Of a stretch of 23,247 nucleotides of DNA, positions 7,115 to 14,482 are shown piece after piece. The stretch covers positions 1-23,247 of the forward strand of contig NZ_JBFWFX010000023.1 in assembly GCF_050286925.1 (NCBI RefSeq), read 5' to 3'. Source of the DNA: Caloranaerobacter sp050286925 (GTDB lineage Bacteria; Bacillota; Clostridia; Tissierellales; Thermohalobacteraceae). A program made the position numbers and the translations under genes. Each line of letters begins with the position of its first letter. Position 1 is the first letter of the stretch. The notes under the pieces are model-generated. The model did not search any database. It was not told where the DNA came from and saw only the letters and a list, made by a program, of their open reading frames with translations.

Positions 7115-9117
7115 TATTTTTCACCTTCCTTAATATATTCTCTTATCGCTTCTTTCAATCTTTCTTTTGCTTGATGTAAATCAGTTCCATCCAACTGCGT
7201 ACCAGCCGCGGTTAGATGGCCACCTCCTCCCAATTTTTCAAGAATTAATTGAACATTAATATCCCCTAATGATCTACCACTTATATGTATTTTATCACCA
7301 TTTATCACTAATACAAAAGATGCTTTTATCCCTCTAATATTCAATAAATCATCTGCTGATTGTGCAGCAATTAATACTGAATCATCATTAACCTCTTCTA
7401 ATGTTGATATAGCTATGATTCCATCTATTATCTCTGCTTTTTTTACAACCTCTGCTCTTAAAATAAATGTATGTAAATCATCTTGAAATAATTTTCTTAC
7501 TGACGTAGTATCTGCCCCAACTCTTCTTAGGAAAGAAGCTGCCTCAAAAGTCCTTACTCCAGTTTTAAAAGTAAAATGTTTAGTATCTACTGCTATCCCA
7601 GCCAACATAGCCTCTGCTTCAAATTTTTCTATCTCAATTTTGTCGCCCATGTAATAAAGTATCTCTGTAACTAATTCACACGTTGATGAAGCATAAGGTT
7701 CCAAATACATAAGTACAGGCTCTTCTATAAACTCCGCACCTCTCCTATGATGGTCAATCAAAACCACCTTGTCAACTATTTCCAACAGTTCTGGTGCTTC
7801 TGTATAGCTTGGTCTGTGAATATCTACAACAATACACAAAGAAGACTTGTCTGCCTTAGCTATAGCCTCTTCAGGAGTAATTATATGTTTTAAATACTGA
7901 GGATGTTCTTGTCTTATTTTATTATAAATATTCTTTATTGAAGGATTAACTCCACTTAATACAATATATCCTTCTTTACCTCTGTTTTTAACAGCCCTAA
8001 ATATACCCAACGACGCACCAAAACTATCCATATCAGCTATCTTATGTCCCATAATAAATACCCTATCCGATTGATCTATAAGCTGCCTTAAAGCATGAGA
8101 AATAACTCTTGCCTTTACTTTAGTTCTTTTCTCAACTGCTTTACTCTTACCTCCATAGAATTCAAGTTTATCTATCTTTTTAACAACAGCTTGATCTCCA
8201 CCTCTTCCTAATGCAATATCTATAGCAGCCTTTGCAAATTCATAAAGTTGAGCAGGATTTTTCCCATTTACACCTACACCTATACTCAAAGTAACTGGTA
8301 TTTTATTACCTACACTTATTTCTCTTATATCATCAAGTATATCAAATTTCTTAGCTTCTAAATTTTGTAAATACTTATGCTCAAAAATTATCAAGTACTT
8401 ATCATTTTCATATTTCCTTATAAATCCATTTATTCTTGATGCAAAAATATTTAATCTTCTATCTATCTCTGCAATAACTATTGGCCTTGAAGTTTCTTCC
8501 ATACTCTTTATAACTTCATTATAATTATCAATTTGTACTAAACATACATTAATTTTTTTATCATTATATTTATTTTTTAATACAGTAAAATTAGTTACAT
8601 CTATCCAATATAACATTATTATATAGTCTTTTTTATTTTTGTTTTCCTTTTTTACTATATTATACAATACTTTATAATGTCTATCTTTAATTGTTGCCTC
8701 AATTACCATATCTTTTTCATTATTCATTATATCGTCTATATTAAATCCTGAAACTATATCATTTATTCTAGCTTCAAGTATATCTTCTCTATCGATTATT
8801 TCCATAAATTTAGGATTATACCAAGTTATACGTCCATCTACTTCAACCATTACCAAAGGAATTGGTAAATTTAAAATTGCATGTTTTGTAGCTGTATCAA
8901 AATCCTCTGTAAGACTTTCTATATATTTAGTCCACTCAACTTTTTTCAAGTGAACATTTTTCCAATGGTAATAAATTAGATAAAATAAAACGATTACCCC
9001 TATGCCTGCAATTGCAGGCTCATAAAAAGCTATGATGATTATAAGTATTCCTATTATCCAAAGATAGATTTTAGTATCTGGTACTAGAAATCTAAAAATA
9101 TTCTTTCCATTTCCCAT
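7114..9117 (-). CDS. gdpP: Cyclic-di-AMP phosphodiesterase GdpP
   Basis: GdpP is a membrane-bound enzyme that hydrolyses c-di-AMP to pApA and so affects cell-wall, potassium and beta-lactam responses. Two membrane segments lie at about residues 16-50, followed by a PAS-like domain (about 75-175). A degenerate GGDEF domain (about 185-315) has YENDKYLI where the GGDEF signature would be, as expected for this family. The catalytic DHH domain follows, with MGHKIADMDSFGA, VVDIHRPS and IDHHRRG, and then DHHA1 ending in GGGGHLTAAG. The 667-residue length is typical. The start has AGGAGGAC at close spacing. It follows yybS by 17 bases and overlaps rplI by one base, so it is part of one transcription unit. 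Confidence 0.97.
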   Translation of the reverse strand: MGNGKNIFRFLVPDTKIYLWIIGILIIIIAFYEPAIAGIGVIVLFYLIYYHWKNVHLKKVEWTKYIESLTEDFDTATKHAILNLPIPLVMVEVDGRITWYNPKFMEIIDREDILEARINDIVSGFNIDDIMNNEKDMVIEATIKDRHYKVLYNIVKKENKNKKDYIIMLYWIDVTNFTVLKNKYNDKKINVCLVQIDNYNEVIKSMEETSRPIVIAEIDRRLNIFASRINGFIRKYENDKYLIIFEHKYLQNLEAKKFDILDDIREISVGNKIPVTLSIGVGVNGKNPAQLYEFAKAAIDIALGRGGDQAVVKKIDKLEFYGGKSKAVEKRTKVKARVISHALRQLIDQSDRVFIMGHKIADMDSFGASLGIFRAVKNRGKEGYIVLSGVNPSIKNIYNKIRQEHPQYLKHIITPEEAIAKADKSSLCIVVDIHRPSYTEAPELLEIVDKVVLIDHHRRGAEFIEEPVLMYLEPYASSTCELVTEILYYMGDKIEIEKFEAEAMLAGIAVDTKHFTFKTGVRTFEAASFLRRVGADTTSVRKLFQDDLHTFILRAEVVKKAEIIDGIIAISTLEEVNDDSVLIAAQSADDLLNIRGIKASFVLVINGDKIHISGRSLGDINVQLILEKLGGGGHLTAAGTQLDGTDLHQAKERLKEAIREYIKEGEK

Positions 9118-9134
9118 TTTGTCCTCCTAAATAA

Positions 9135-10079
9135 TCAGGAAACTTTAACTTTCCTAAAATTAACAAATGAATCTACAAAGCCAATAAAGGAGACAAACAT
9201 CCACATAGGAGTATATACTACCGACAATACTAATATTATTCCCTTTATGACTTTATTAATTTTTATTTTATCTAAATAAAATACCAAAACTGATAATCCT
9301 TGTATAAAGAGAATGAATAGAACAATAAATGTTACATTCAAAAATATTGTCTGGTAATAGAAAATTTTAAAATATTTAATAATCCAAGTAGATATAAATA
9401 TTACTAAAATACCCAATATTGCATTACTAGGCATTCTAAAATATTTAAATCTCGGTACATTGATATTTCTATTGCCAATCCTTCTTAACACAACTCCTGA
9501 TACCAAATAATTAATATATGTTACAAATCCTGAAAAAATAATCAAAGCTGCAGGTAATGTAGCAATCATATAATCTATAACCGTGTCCATCATACTCTTA
9601 ATTTTTGACATTTCGTAATTAGTTAAACCCATATTTTTTATCATATTTAATTGAACTTCAAAAGCTTCATTAAGAGAAAGCTCCATATGTTTAATAAAGT
9701 TTATTCCAAATATATACCCCGATAGCAATATAACAATTAAAATTGAAACAAAAAATACTACTGTTGTAATAGTTAAAATTTTATATGATTTCTCTTTTTT
9801 ATTTAGTAAATAAGCAAAAATGCCGGATAAAGGTCCAAACAGTAATAGTAAAAATATTCCAGTAAATAAATCTATCAATATACCTAACACAAAACTCGAC
9901 ACTATAATTGACAATATGCTATATCTTATATCTCTCCTAAATCCTAGTATTATGAAAGGAACAGGATATAGTAATATTACTATAGAAAATATATTTAGCC
10001 CTATTAAAGCCAATATAATTGTTAAAGCTGTAATTATTCCTGCTTCCGCTATCGCCCTAGTTTTATCATTTAAATTCAA
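9135..10079 (-). CDS. yybS: YybS family membrane protein (DUF2232)
   Basis: This integral membrane protein has about seven or eight hydrophobic segments. It starts with DKTRAIAEAGIITALTIILA, the conserved N-terminal stretch of the YybS/DUF2232 family, which resembles the substrate-binding (S) components of ECF transporters. Its function is unknown; the constant neighbourhood with gdpP suggests a link to membrane or c-di-AMP physiology, which is inference. The frame opens with a GTG at 10088, but this base triplet is inside the Shine-Dalgarno AGAGGTGA. The TTG at 10079, 6 bases beyond, is the likely start (314 residues). The gap to the MazG-like gene is 14 bases and to gdpP 17 bases. Confidence 0.88.
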   Translation of the reverse strand: MNLNDKTRAIAEAGIITALTIILALIGLNIFSIVILLYPVPFIILGFRRDIRYSILSIIVSSFVLGILIDLFTGIFLLLLFGPLSGIFAYLLNKKEKSYKILTITTVVFFVSILIVILLSGYIFGINFIKHMELSLNEAFEVQLNMIKNMGLTNYEMSKIKSMMDTVIDYMIATLPAALIIFSGFVTYINYLVSGVVLRRIGNRNINVPRFKYFRMPSNAILGILVIFISTWIIKYFKIFYYQTIFLNVTFIVLFILFIQGLSVLVFYLDKIKINKVIKGIILVLSVVYTPMWMFVSFIGFVDSFVNFRKVKVS

Positions 10080-10093
10080 AAAAATCACCTCTA

Positions 10094-10420
10094 TTATTTT
10101 CTTGATTTATTTAAGTATTCTCTTAATTTACTCAAATCACCATACCACTTTTCTATTTTATGTTCTTCTATTACACCTAATTTAATTTTATTTTCAATTT
10201 TTGAATCTATGCTTTCAAAACTAAAACCCAATCTCTTTCCAAGCAAATATGTTACCAAAATAATATTAGCTAAAGCATCTAATAAAGCCTCCTGGCTATT
10301 TTTTATCCCTTTGACAAATAACTCGAAAAGTGATGCTACAGCTGTTAAAAGTTCACTTTTAAGCCACTCAATAACTTTTATATTCTTTGTAATATCTATC
10401 TTATCATCTTTAAAACCCAT
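10094..10420 (-). CDS. MazG-like family protein
   Basis: This small all-helical protein of 108 residues contains the pattern EWLKSELLTAVASLFELF ... SQEALLDALANIILVTYLLGKRLG, typical of the MazG-like family found just upstream of yybS in many Clostridia. True MazG proteins hydrolyse nucleoside triphosphates with an EExxE-type metal site. Only a weak version of that site is visible here, so enzyme activity is uncertain and a structural or regulatory role is possible. The ATG has a strong GGGGGAG site. It is the first gene of the leftward unit leading to dnaB, just after a promoter with an extended -10 box. Confidence 0.8.
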   Translation of the reverse strand: MGFKDDKIDITKNIKVIEWLKSELLTAVASLFELFVKGIKNSQEALLDALANIILVTYLLGKRLGFSFESIDSKIENKIKLGVIEEHKIEKWYGDLSKLREYLNKSRK

Positions 10421-10442
10421 TTTTTACTCCCCCTATATATAC

Positions 10443-10471
10443 ATTATAGCAGATTTGAATAAATAATGAAC
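10443..10471 (-). promoter_or_regulatory. Promoter of the mazG-like/yybS/gdpP/rplI/dnaB unit
   Basis: On the minus strand, TGCTATAAT (10451-10443) is an extended -10 box with a perfect TATAAT, and GTTCAT (10471-10466) is a weak -35 box at a 17-base spacing. A start near 10436 would leave a very short leader before the GGGGGAG ribosome binding site. Confidence 0.6.
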
Positions 10472-10557
10472 TATTCCAACAATTTCTAACTCAAACCTTA
10501 ATAAAATTCTACATAGTAGAGTTTATTATGTCAAATGAAATATAGGCTCCATAATAT

Positions 10558-10581
10558 AGAAAAAAGCAGCCAAATGGCTGC
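10558..10581 (-). terminator. Rho-independent terminator after the ECF S-component gene
   Basis: GCAGCC (10566-10571) and GGCTGC (10576-10581) form a 6-bp GC-rich stem with a 4-base loop, followed on the minus strand by a run of Ts. The ECF gene ends 38 bases before it. It also insulates the downstream mazG-like promoter. Confidence 0.8.
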
Positions 10582-10619
10582 ACTCAGAATACATTTTTAA
10601 GCATTATGTTAATTTTACT

Positions 10620-11138
10620 TTATTTATTAAAAATATTTTTTGGTAACATTTTTATTATTAATACAGCTAAAAACCCTCCAATAAGTGCTGTATATAATTG
10701 AGGTAGAGATAGTGCAACAATAAGTTTTTCAGGTACTTTTGGCATAAATATTTTAACCAAATATCTAACAGAAAAAGCCAACCATACAAATTTAACAAAA
10801 GCAGCTCCTATCAAACCTAAATAATCTCCCCATTCTGAAGTTCTATTTCTAATATAATTAAAAACTACAACTAATAAAGCATTTCCTATCATAATAAATG
10901 GAATCAAAGGAAATTTAGGCATTATTCCTACAAAAAAAGCTATTAAAGGTGTCAGACAACCAACTATAATTCCTGACAAAGTCCCAACTAATGCACCACT
11001 CATTATAAGTACCATATTTACTAAAGGTCCTACTGCAGGCTGAGCAAACGCTCTAAAACCTATTTGAAACACCAAAGCTAAAGCTAACATTAAGCCTGTC
11101 CTTGTTAAAAACGAAATCGTAATACTTCTATTTCCCAT
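10620..11138 (-). CDS. ECF transporter S component, substrate unknown
   Basis: This 172-residue membrane protein has about five or six hydrophobic helices and begins with RTGLMLALALVFQIGFRAF. The polytopic layout, the glycine/alanine-rich second and third helices (IMSGALVGTLSGIIVGCLTP) and the final KMLPK are typical of S components of energy-coupling factor vitamin or metabolite importers. The energising EcfA/EcfT subunits are not in this window, so it would share a module encoded elsewhere. The substrate cannot be assigned, and no riboswitch that would reveal it is visible in the short leader. A GTG at 11147 falls within the Shine-Dalgarno GGGTGAGG; the ATG at 11138 is preferred. It appears to be transcribed alone. 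Confidence 0.8.
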   Translation of the reverse strand: MGNRSITISFLTRTGLMLALALVFQIGFRAFAQPAVGPLVNMVLIMSGALVGTLSGIIVGCLTPLIAFFVGIMPKFPLIPFIMIGNALLVVVFNYIRNRTSEWGDYLGLIGAAFVKFVWLAFSVRYLVKIFMPKVPEKLIVALSLPQLYTALIGGFLAVLIIKMLPKNIFNK

Positions 11139-11185
11139 ATACCTCACCCTTTTAATATTTATATATCTAAATTATTCCTATGAAA

Positions 11186-11215
11186 ATTATAACATAATTT
11201 ATGAATAGAATCTTC
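11186..11215 (-). promoter_or_regulatory. Possible promoter of the ECF S-component gene
   Basis: On the minus strand, an extended -10 box TGTTATAAT (11194-11186) is about 50 bases upstream of the ATG. The -35 region (GAAGAT/AAGATT around 11215-11209) is poor. It lies just after the rpsR terminator, where a new promoter is expected. Confidence 0.45.
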
Positions 11216-11227
11216 GATTTAAATAAA

Positions 11228-11259
11228 TTAAAAAAGAGAAGTGGATTTTCCACTTCTCT
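11228..11259 (-). terminator. Rho-independent terminator after rpsR
   Basis: AGAGAAGTGGA (11235-11245) and TCCACTTCTCT (11249-11259) form an 11-bp perfect stem with a 3-base loop, or a slightly shorter stem with a larger loop. It is followed on the minus strand by TTTTT and begins 4 bases past the rpsR stop codon. Confidence 0.88.
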
Positions 11260-11263
11260 AATA

Positions 11264-11485
11264 TTATTCTACAGTATATGGTAATAGAGCTATATTTCTT
11301 GCTCTCTTTATTGCTCTTGTCAATTGTCTTTGATGTCTTGCGCAGTTTCCTGTGATTCTTCTTGGAAGTATTTTACCTCTTTCTGTCATATACTTTTTAA
11401 GTCTATTTACATCTTTGTAGTCTATCTTTTCTATTTTATCAACACAGAAACTACATACTCTCTTTTTCCTATTTCTTCTAGCCAC
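11264..11485 (-). CDS. rpsR: 30S ribosomal protein S18
   Basis: S18 sits on the 30S platform as a dimer partner of S6. The 73-residue protein has the family core YKDVNRLKKYMTERGKILPRR followed within a few residues by TGNCARHQRQLTRAIKRAR. It keeps a CSFC pair near residue 11 plus Cys and His in NCARHQ, so it looks like the zinc-binding (C+) form; that is inference from the residues. The start codon is GTG at 11485, 6 bases after GAAGGAGGG. It is the third gene of rpsF-ssb-rpsR and is followed by a strong terminator. Confidence 0.97.
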   Translation of the reverse strand: MARRNRKKRVCSFCVDKIEKIDYKDVNRLKKYMTERGKILPRRITGNCARHQRQLTRAIKRARNIALLPYTVE

Positions 11486-11499
11486 TCTTGTCCCTCCTT

Positions 11500-11916
11500 C
11501 TAGAATGGAATTTCATCATCATCTACCGGTTGAAACCCTTCTGCTGCTATTATGTCATCTGCATTCATATCCATACCTTTACTACCAGATTTATTGTCTC
11601 CCCAATCTAGGAATTGCACTCTATCTGCTACTATTTCTGTAACATATCTCTTTTCTCCTTGTGGAGTTTCATATGATCTAGTCTGTATACGGCCTTGAAT
11701 CCCTACAAGTCTGCCTTTTCCTAGATAGTTAGCACAATTTTCAGCTTGTCTACCCCAAACTACGATTTTAAAGAAATCTGTTTCTCTTTCTCCTTTTGTA
11801 TTAGTAAAAGGTCTATCAACTGCTATATTAAAGGTGGCGACTGCTCTTCCATTTTCAGGTAGAAACCTCAATTCTGGATCTCTTGTCAATCTACCAATTA
11901 ATAAAACACAATTCAT
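11500..11916 (-). CDS. ssb: Single-stranded DNA-binding protein
   Basis: SSB coats single-stranded DNA during replication and repair. The OB fold spans about residues 1-105, starting MNCVLLIGRLTRDPELRF with the typical TKGERETDFFKIVVWGRQAE strand region. A short acidic tail ends in DDDEIPF, the conserved partner-binding tip. At 138 residues it has a short linker. An in-frame ATG at 11937 overlaps rpsF, but the family start is the ATG at 11916, preceded by AAAGGTGGTG. The rpsF-ssb-rpsR order is the usual bacterial arrangement. Confidence 0.97.
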   Translation of the reverse strand: MNCVLLIGRLTRDPELRFLPENGRAVATFNIAVDRPFTNTKGERETDFFKIVVWGRQAENCANYLGKGRLVGIQGRIQTRSYETPQGEKRYVTEIVADRVQFLDWGDNKSGSKGMDMNADDIIAAEGFQPVDDDEIPF

Positions 11917-11929
11917 TAGTTCACCACCT

Positions 11930-12214
11930 TTACTCATCTTCCTTTACAATCATATGTCTGATAACTTGCTCAGTTATCTTAGAAATTCTGTCAAGCTCAT
12001 TTACTACACTTGACTCTCCTTGGAAGTTGATAACAACATAATATCCTTCAGCGTAATGCTTGATTTCATATGCAAGTCTTCTTACGCCCCACTCGTCAAC
12101 TTTTTCAACAGTACCATTTTGTTCAATGATACCTTTAAACTTTTCAATTATGTTGTTTCTAACTTCCTCTTCTAGATCTGGGACAAGAATAAACATAGCT
12201 TCGTATTTTCTCAT
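11930..12214 (-). CDS. rpsF: 30S ribosomal protein S6
   Basis: S6 pairs with S18 on the 30S platform. The 94-residue protein starts MRKYEAMFILVPDLEEEVR and contains WGVRRLAYEIKHYAEGYYVV, both family signatures. It lacks a long acidic tail. The ATG at 12214 is preceded by GGGAGGTG; the GTG three codons earlier is part of that site. It is first in the rpsF-ssb-rpsR operon, with a strong promoter and a hairpin leader likely used for autoregulation by the S6:S18 complex. Confidence 0.97.
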   Translation of the reverse strand: MRKYEAMFILVPDLEEEVRNNIIEKFKGIIEQNGTVEKVDEWGVRRLAYEIKHYAEGYYVVINFQGESSVVNELDRISKITEQVIRHMIVKEDE

Positions 12215-12235
12215 CGCTTTCACCTCCCTTTTGGA

Positions 12236-12263
12236 CTTACGGCCCTACTAAATAGGGCAAGGT
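12236..12263 (-). promoter_or_regulatory. Probable S6:S18 autoregulatory leader of rpsF
   Basis: The rpsF leader on the minus strand has a 6-bp hairpin (GCCCTA, loop TTTAG, TAGGGC) followed directly by CCG overlap (GGGCCGTAAG) and a possible closing CTT/AAG stem. A hairpin with an adjacent conserved CCG upstream of rpsF is the hallmark of the S6:S18-binding leader known from many bacteria, through which excess protein represses the operon. The exact fit to the published structure was not computed. Confidence 0.5.
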
Positions 12264-12278
12264 TAACTACATTCTAGT

Positions 12279-12307
12279 ATTATATCACTAATAAGTACAC
12301 ATTACAA
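12279..12307 (-). promoter_or_regulatory. Promoter of rpsF-ssb-rpsR
   Basis: On the minus strand, TTGTAA (12307-12302) and a perfect TATAAT (12284-12279) are 17 bases apart. A start near 12272 would give a leader of about 58 bases that contains the hairpin described at 12236-12263. Confidence 0.75.
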
Positions 12308-12330
12308 CAATTTTTTGTCATTTCAAACGC

Positions 12331-12344
12331 TTTAAACGTTTAAA
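12331..12344. promoter_or_regulatory. 14-bp palindrome between divergent promoters
   Basis: TTTAAACGTTTAAA is a perfect palindrome located 24 bp upstream of the rpsF -35 box and about 90 bp upstream of the histidine-kinase promoter. It may be an operator for one of the divergent units, but in AT-rich DNA a chance origin is possible. Confidence 0.35.
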
Positions 12345-12434
12345 ATTTTCTAATTAAAAAATTGGCTAACAACATTCAATTAGTTAGAACAAAACCTTTG
12401 TTAGTAAAGAAAAATATATATAGCGAAAAAGAAT

Positions 12435-12464
12435 TTCTCAAATTAGGGAAAAATTTGATATAAT
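12435..12464 (+). promoter_or_regulatory. Promoter of the two-component system
   Basis: TGATATAAT (12456-12464) is an extended -10 box with a perfect TATAAT. The -35 region (TTCTCA at 12435-12440, 18-base spacing) is weak. Transcription would start near 12471, giving almost no leader before the AGGAGG site. Confidence 0.6.
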
Positions 12465-12488
12465 AATGTGAGAGCAAGGAGGATTTTT

Positions 12489-13670
12489 ATGTATAAATAC
12501 AGTGAATATGGTTATATATTAAAAAATGCTATTATGGTACTGCTTTTAATAAATGTAATACCTAAATATAAAAGTATAAGCCTGATTTTGGTTTTAATAG
12601 GTTACTTATGTACATTATTAAATGATCATCTTAGATATACTTATTTCTATAAAAACGATAAAAAATACATAATCTCATTAATAATATCTTTTCTCGCTGG
12701 AACATGGTTGATAATTTTTATTAAAGGTGGAACAGAATTTTATTTTTTCATGATACTTTATGAAATTATCATTTCTCTAGATGGACTATTGCAAAAAATT
12801 CTTTTAATAAATCATGCTTTATTATATTTTTTTGCAACTAATATTAACAAAGCAAAAGTATCATCAATACTAACAAAGACATTTTGGAAAAACAATGGTT
12901 TTGACTTCCTATTTATAATAACGACTTATGCAATGTCTGTTATTCTATTTTTATATTTAAAACTTCAAATTACTGAAAGGAAAAAAGTACAAGATTTAAA
13001 TAAAGAACTTAATCTAGCCTATGAAAAACTAAAACAATATTCAGCAAATGTGGAAGAACTCGCTATTGCCAAAGAAAGAAATAGGATTGCAGCAGATATA
13101 CACGATTTTTTAGGACATTCCCTTGTAGCATTAATCATGCATTTAGATTTTTTAGAAAATGTTTTAAATCAAGAATACAAAGATAAAGATAATATAATGG
13201 AAATAGTTAGAAAAACTCAAAATATTGCTAGAGAAAGTATGCAAAAACTTCGGACAACAGTCTATATGTTAAAAGAAGAAAAAAGTGATTTGAAACAATC
13301 CTTAAAAGAACTAATAAATACTTTAAATATAAATGAAAAAATAGAAATAATATTAAATACAAGTAAAGATATAGAAAATATAGCTCCAGAAATAAAGAAT
13401 ATCATATATAGAACGGTTCAAGAAGGGCTAACTAATTCAATTAAACATGGAAAAGCTACTAAAATCATAATTAATATATATATAAATAAAAACAAAATCG
13501 AACTAGTAATTAAAGATAATGGCATAGGATGTAAAAATATAATAAAAGGAAATGGATTGACTAATATTGAAAAAAGGATTTCAAATTACAATGGTGAAAT
13601 ATTATATAGCAGTAATAATGAAGGATTTACTTTACATATGTTTATTCCTATTGAGGAAGGAAAGGTTTAA
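12489..13670 (+). CDS. Membrane sensor histidine kinase (HisKA_3 type)
   Basis: This is a sensor kinase of the NarX/DesK/LiaS group. The N-terminal ~160 residues hold about five hydrophobic segments and no large extracellular domain, suggesting that it senses the membrane or a partner protein. A short coiled linker (about 162-195) precedes the dimerisation and phosphoacceptor helix ERNRIAADIHDFLGHSLV, with H205 as the likely phosphorylated histidine. The HATPase domain has EGLTNSIKHGKAT (N box), DNGIGC (G1) and GNGLTNIEKRI (G2). The ATG at 12489 has AAGGAGGA 6 bases upstream; the frame extends a few codons further but through the ribosome binding site. The response regulator starts one base after its stop codon, so the two are coupled. 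The stimulus is unknown. Confidence 0.93.
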   Translation: MYKYSEYGYILKNAIMVLLLINVIPKYKSISLILVLIGYLCTLLNDHLRYTYFYKNDKKYIISLIISFLAGTWLIIFIKGGTEFYFFMILYEIIISLDGLLQKILLINHALLYFFATNINKAKVSSILTKTFWKNNGFDFLFIITTYAMSVILFLYLKLQITERKKVQDLNKELNLAYEKLKQYSANVEELAIAKERNRIAADIHDFLGHSLVALIMHLDFLENVLNQEYKDKDNIMEIVRKTQNIARESMQKLRTTVYMLKEEKSDLKQSLKELINTLNINEKIEIILNTSKDIENIAPEIKNIIYRTVQEGLTNSIKHGKATKIIINIYINKNKIELVIKDNGIGCKNIIKGNGLTNIEKRISNYNGEILYSSNNEGFTLHMFIPIEEGKV

Positions 13671-13671
13671 T

Positions 13672-14331
13672 ATGATAAAAGTAATGATTGTAGATGATCA
13701 AGCCCTTATAAGAGAAGGGTTGCAAATGATATTAAGTCTTTATAACGATATAGATATTGTTGGAGAAGCTTTCAATGGGCAACATGCTTTAGATATTATA
13801 AAGAATATCAATCCCGATGTAGTGCTTATGGATATTAGGATGCCGATAATGGATGGTGTAGAAGCTACAAAAATAATTAAAGAAAAGTATCCACATATAA
13901 AGGTAATAATCCTGACAACATTTAATGAAGATGAATATATATTTGAGGGGTTAAAAAATGGTGCAGACGGTTATATATTAAAAGACATAAAATCTGAAGA
14001 AATAGTAAAAGCAATAAAAGAAGCTTATAAAGGAAATGTACTTTTACAGCCCGAAGTAGCAAAGAAAGTTGTAAAATCATTTAATAACCTCAATAAGAAT
14101 AATAAAACTACAAAGCAAGCTGAATTTGAAGACTTACTTAAAGATTTAACACAAAGAGAGATTGAAATTGCAAAGCTAATTGCCGAAGGAAAAAGCAATA
14201 AAGAAATAAGTAGAGAACTTTTTATAACAGAAGGAACTGTTAAAAATCATCTGACTAGAATATTGAATAAATTAGAACTCAAAAACAGAACACAATTGGC
14301 GTTATTGATAAATAATAAAATTAATAAGTGA
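13672..14331 (+). CDS. NarL/LuxR-family response regulator
   Basis: The receiver domain (residues 1-~120) has the acidic pair D8/D9, the phosphoacceptor D54 in VLMDIRMP, the T82/T83 switch and K104 in YILKDI. The DNA-binding LuxR-type HTH domain (about 150-219) reads LTQREIEIAKLIAEGKSNKE followed by TEGTVKNHLTRILNKL. The protein has the usual 219 residues. The ATG at 13672, with GGAAAGG upstream and one base after the kinase stop, is the start, although the same frame is open upstream within the kinase gene. A strong terminator follows. The likely target is the neighbouring exporter gene, which is inference from position. Confidence 0.95.
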   Translation: MIKVMIVDDQALIREGLQMILSLYNDIDIVGEAFNGQHALDIIKNINPDVVLMDIRMPIMDGVEATKIIKEKYPHIKVIILTTFNEDEYIFEGLKNGADGYILKDIKSEEIVKAIKEAYKGNVLLQPEVAKKVVKSFNNLNKNNKTTKQAEFEDLLKDLTQREIEIAKLIAEGKSNKEISRELFITEGTVKNHLTRILNKLELKNRTQLALLINNKINK

Positions 14332-14375
14332 AATAATCACTAAAGTTTCACAATTAATAATATAACTAAAGTCAT

Positions 14376-14407
14376 AAATAGAGCTTTTTTAGCTCTATTT
14401 TTTTGTT
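14376..14407 (+). terminator. Rho-independent terminator after the response regulator
   Basis: AAATAGAGCT (14376-14385) and AGCTCTATTT (14391-14400) form a 10-bp perfect stem with a loop of Ts, followed by TTTT and G. It separates the two-component genes from the exporter, so the exporter needs its own promoter. Confidence 0.88.
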
Positions 14408-14432
14408 ACTCAAAATGATTACTTTAGTAAGT

Positions 14433-14466
14433 TTCTAAATAATACAAAGAGTTGTATTATTTAGAA
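14433..14466 (+). promoter_or_regulatory. Perfect 15-bp inverted repeat before the MFS gene
   Basis: TTCTAAATAATACAA (14433-14447) and TTGTATTATTTAGAA (14452-14466) are exact reverse complements separated by AGAG. The repeat ends 4 bases before the AGGAGGTG ribosome binding site. It has no following U-tract, so it is not a standard terminator. The left arm contains a possible -10 box (TAATAC). It is best read as an operator overlapping the promoter, or as a leader hairpin next to the ribosome binding site. Confidence 0.7.
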
Positions 14467-14482
14467 GACAGGAGGTGTTAAT

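Noticed and set aside
12365..12415. Repeated CTAAC/GTTAG motifs and a small AACAAA/TTTGTT hairpin upstream of the histidine kinase
   Set aside because: Short five- or six-base motifs with irregular spacing; too weak to call an operator or terminator.
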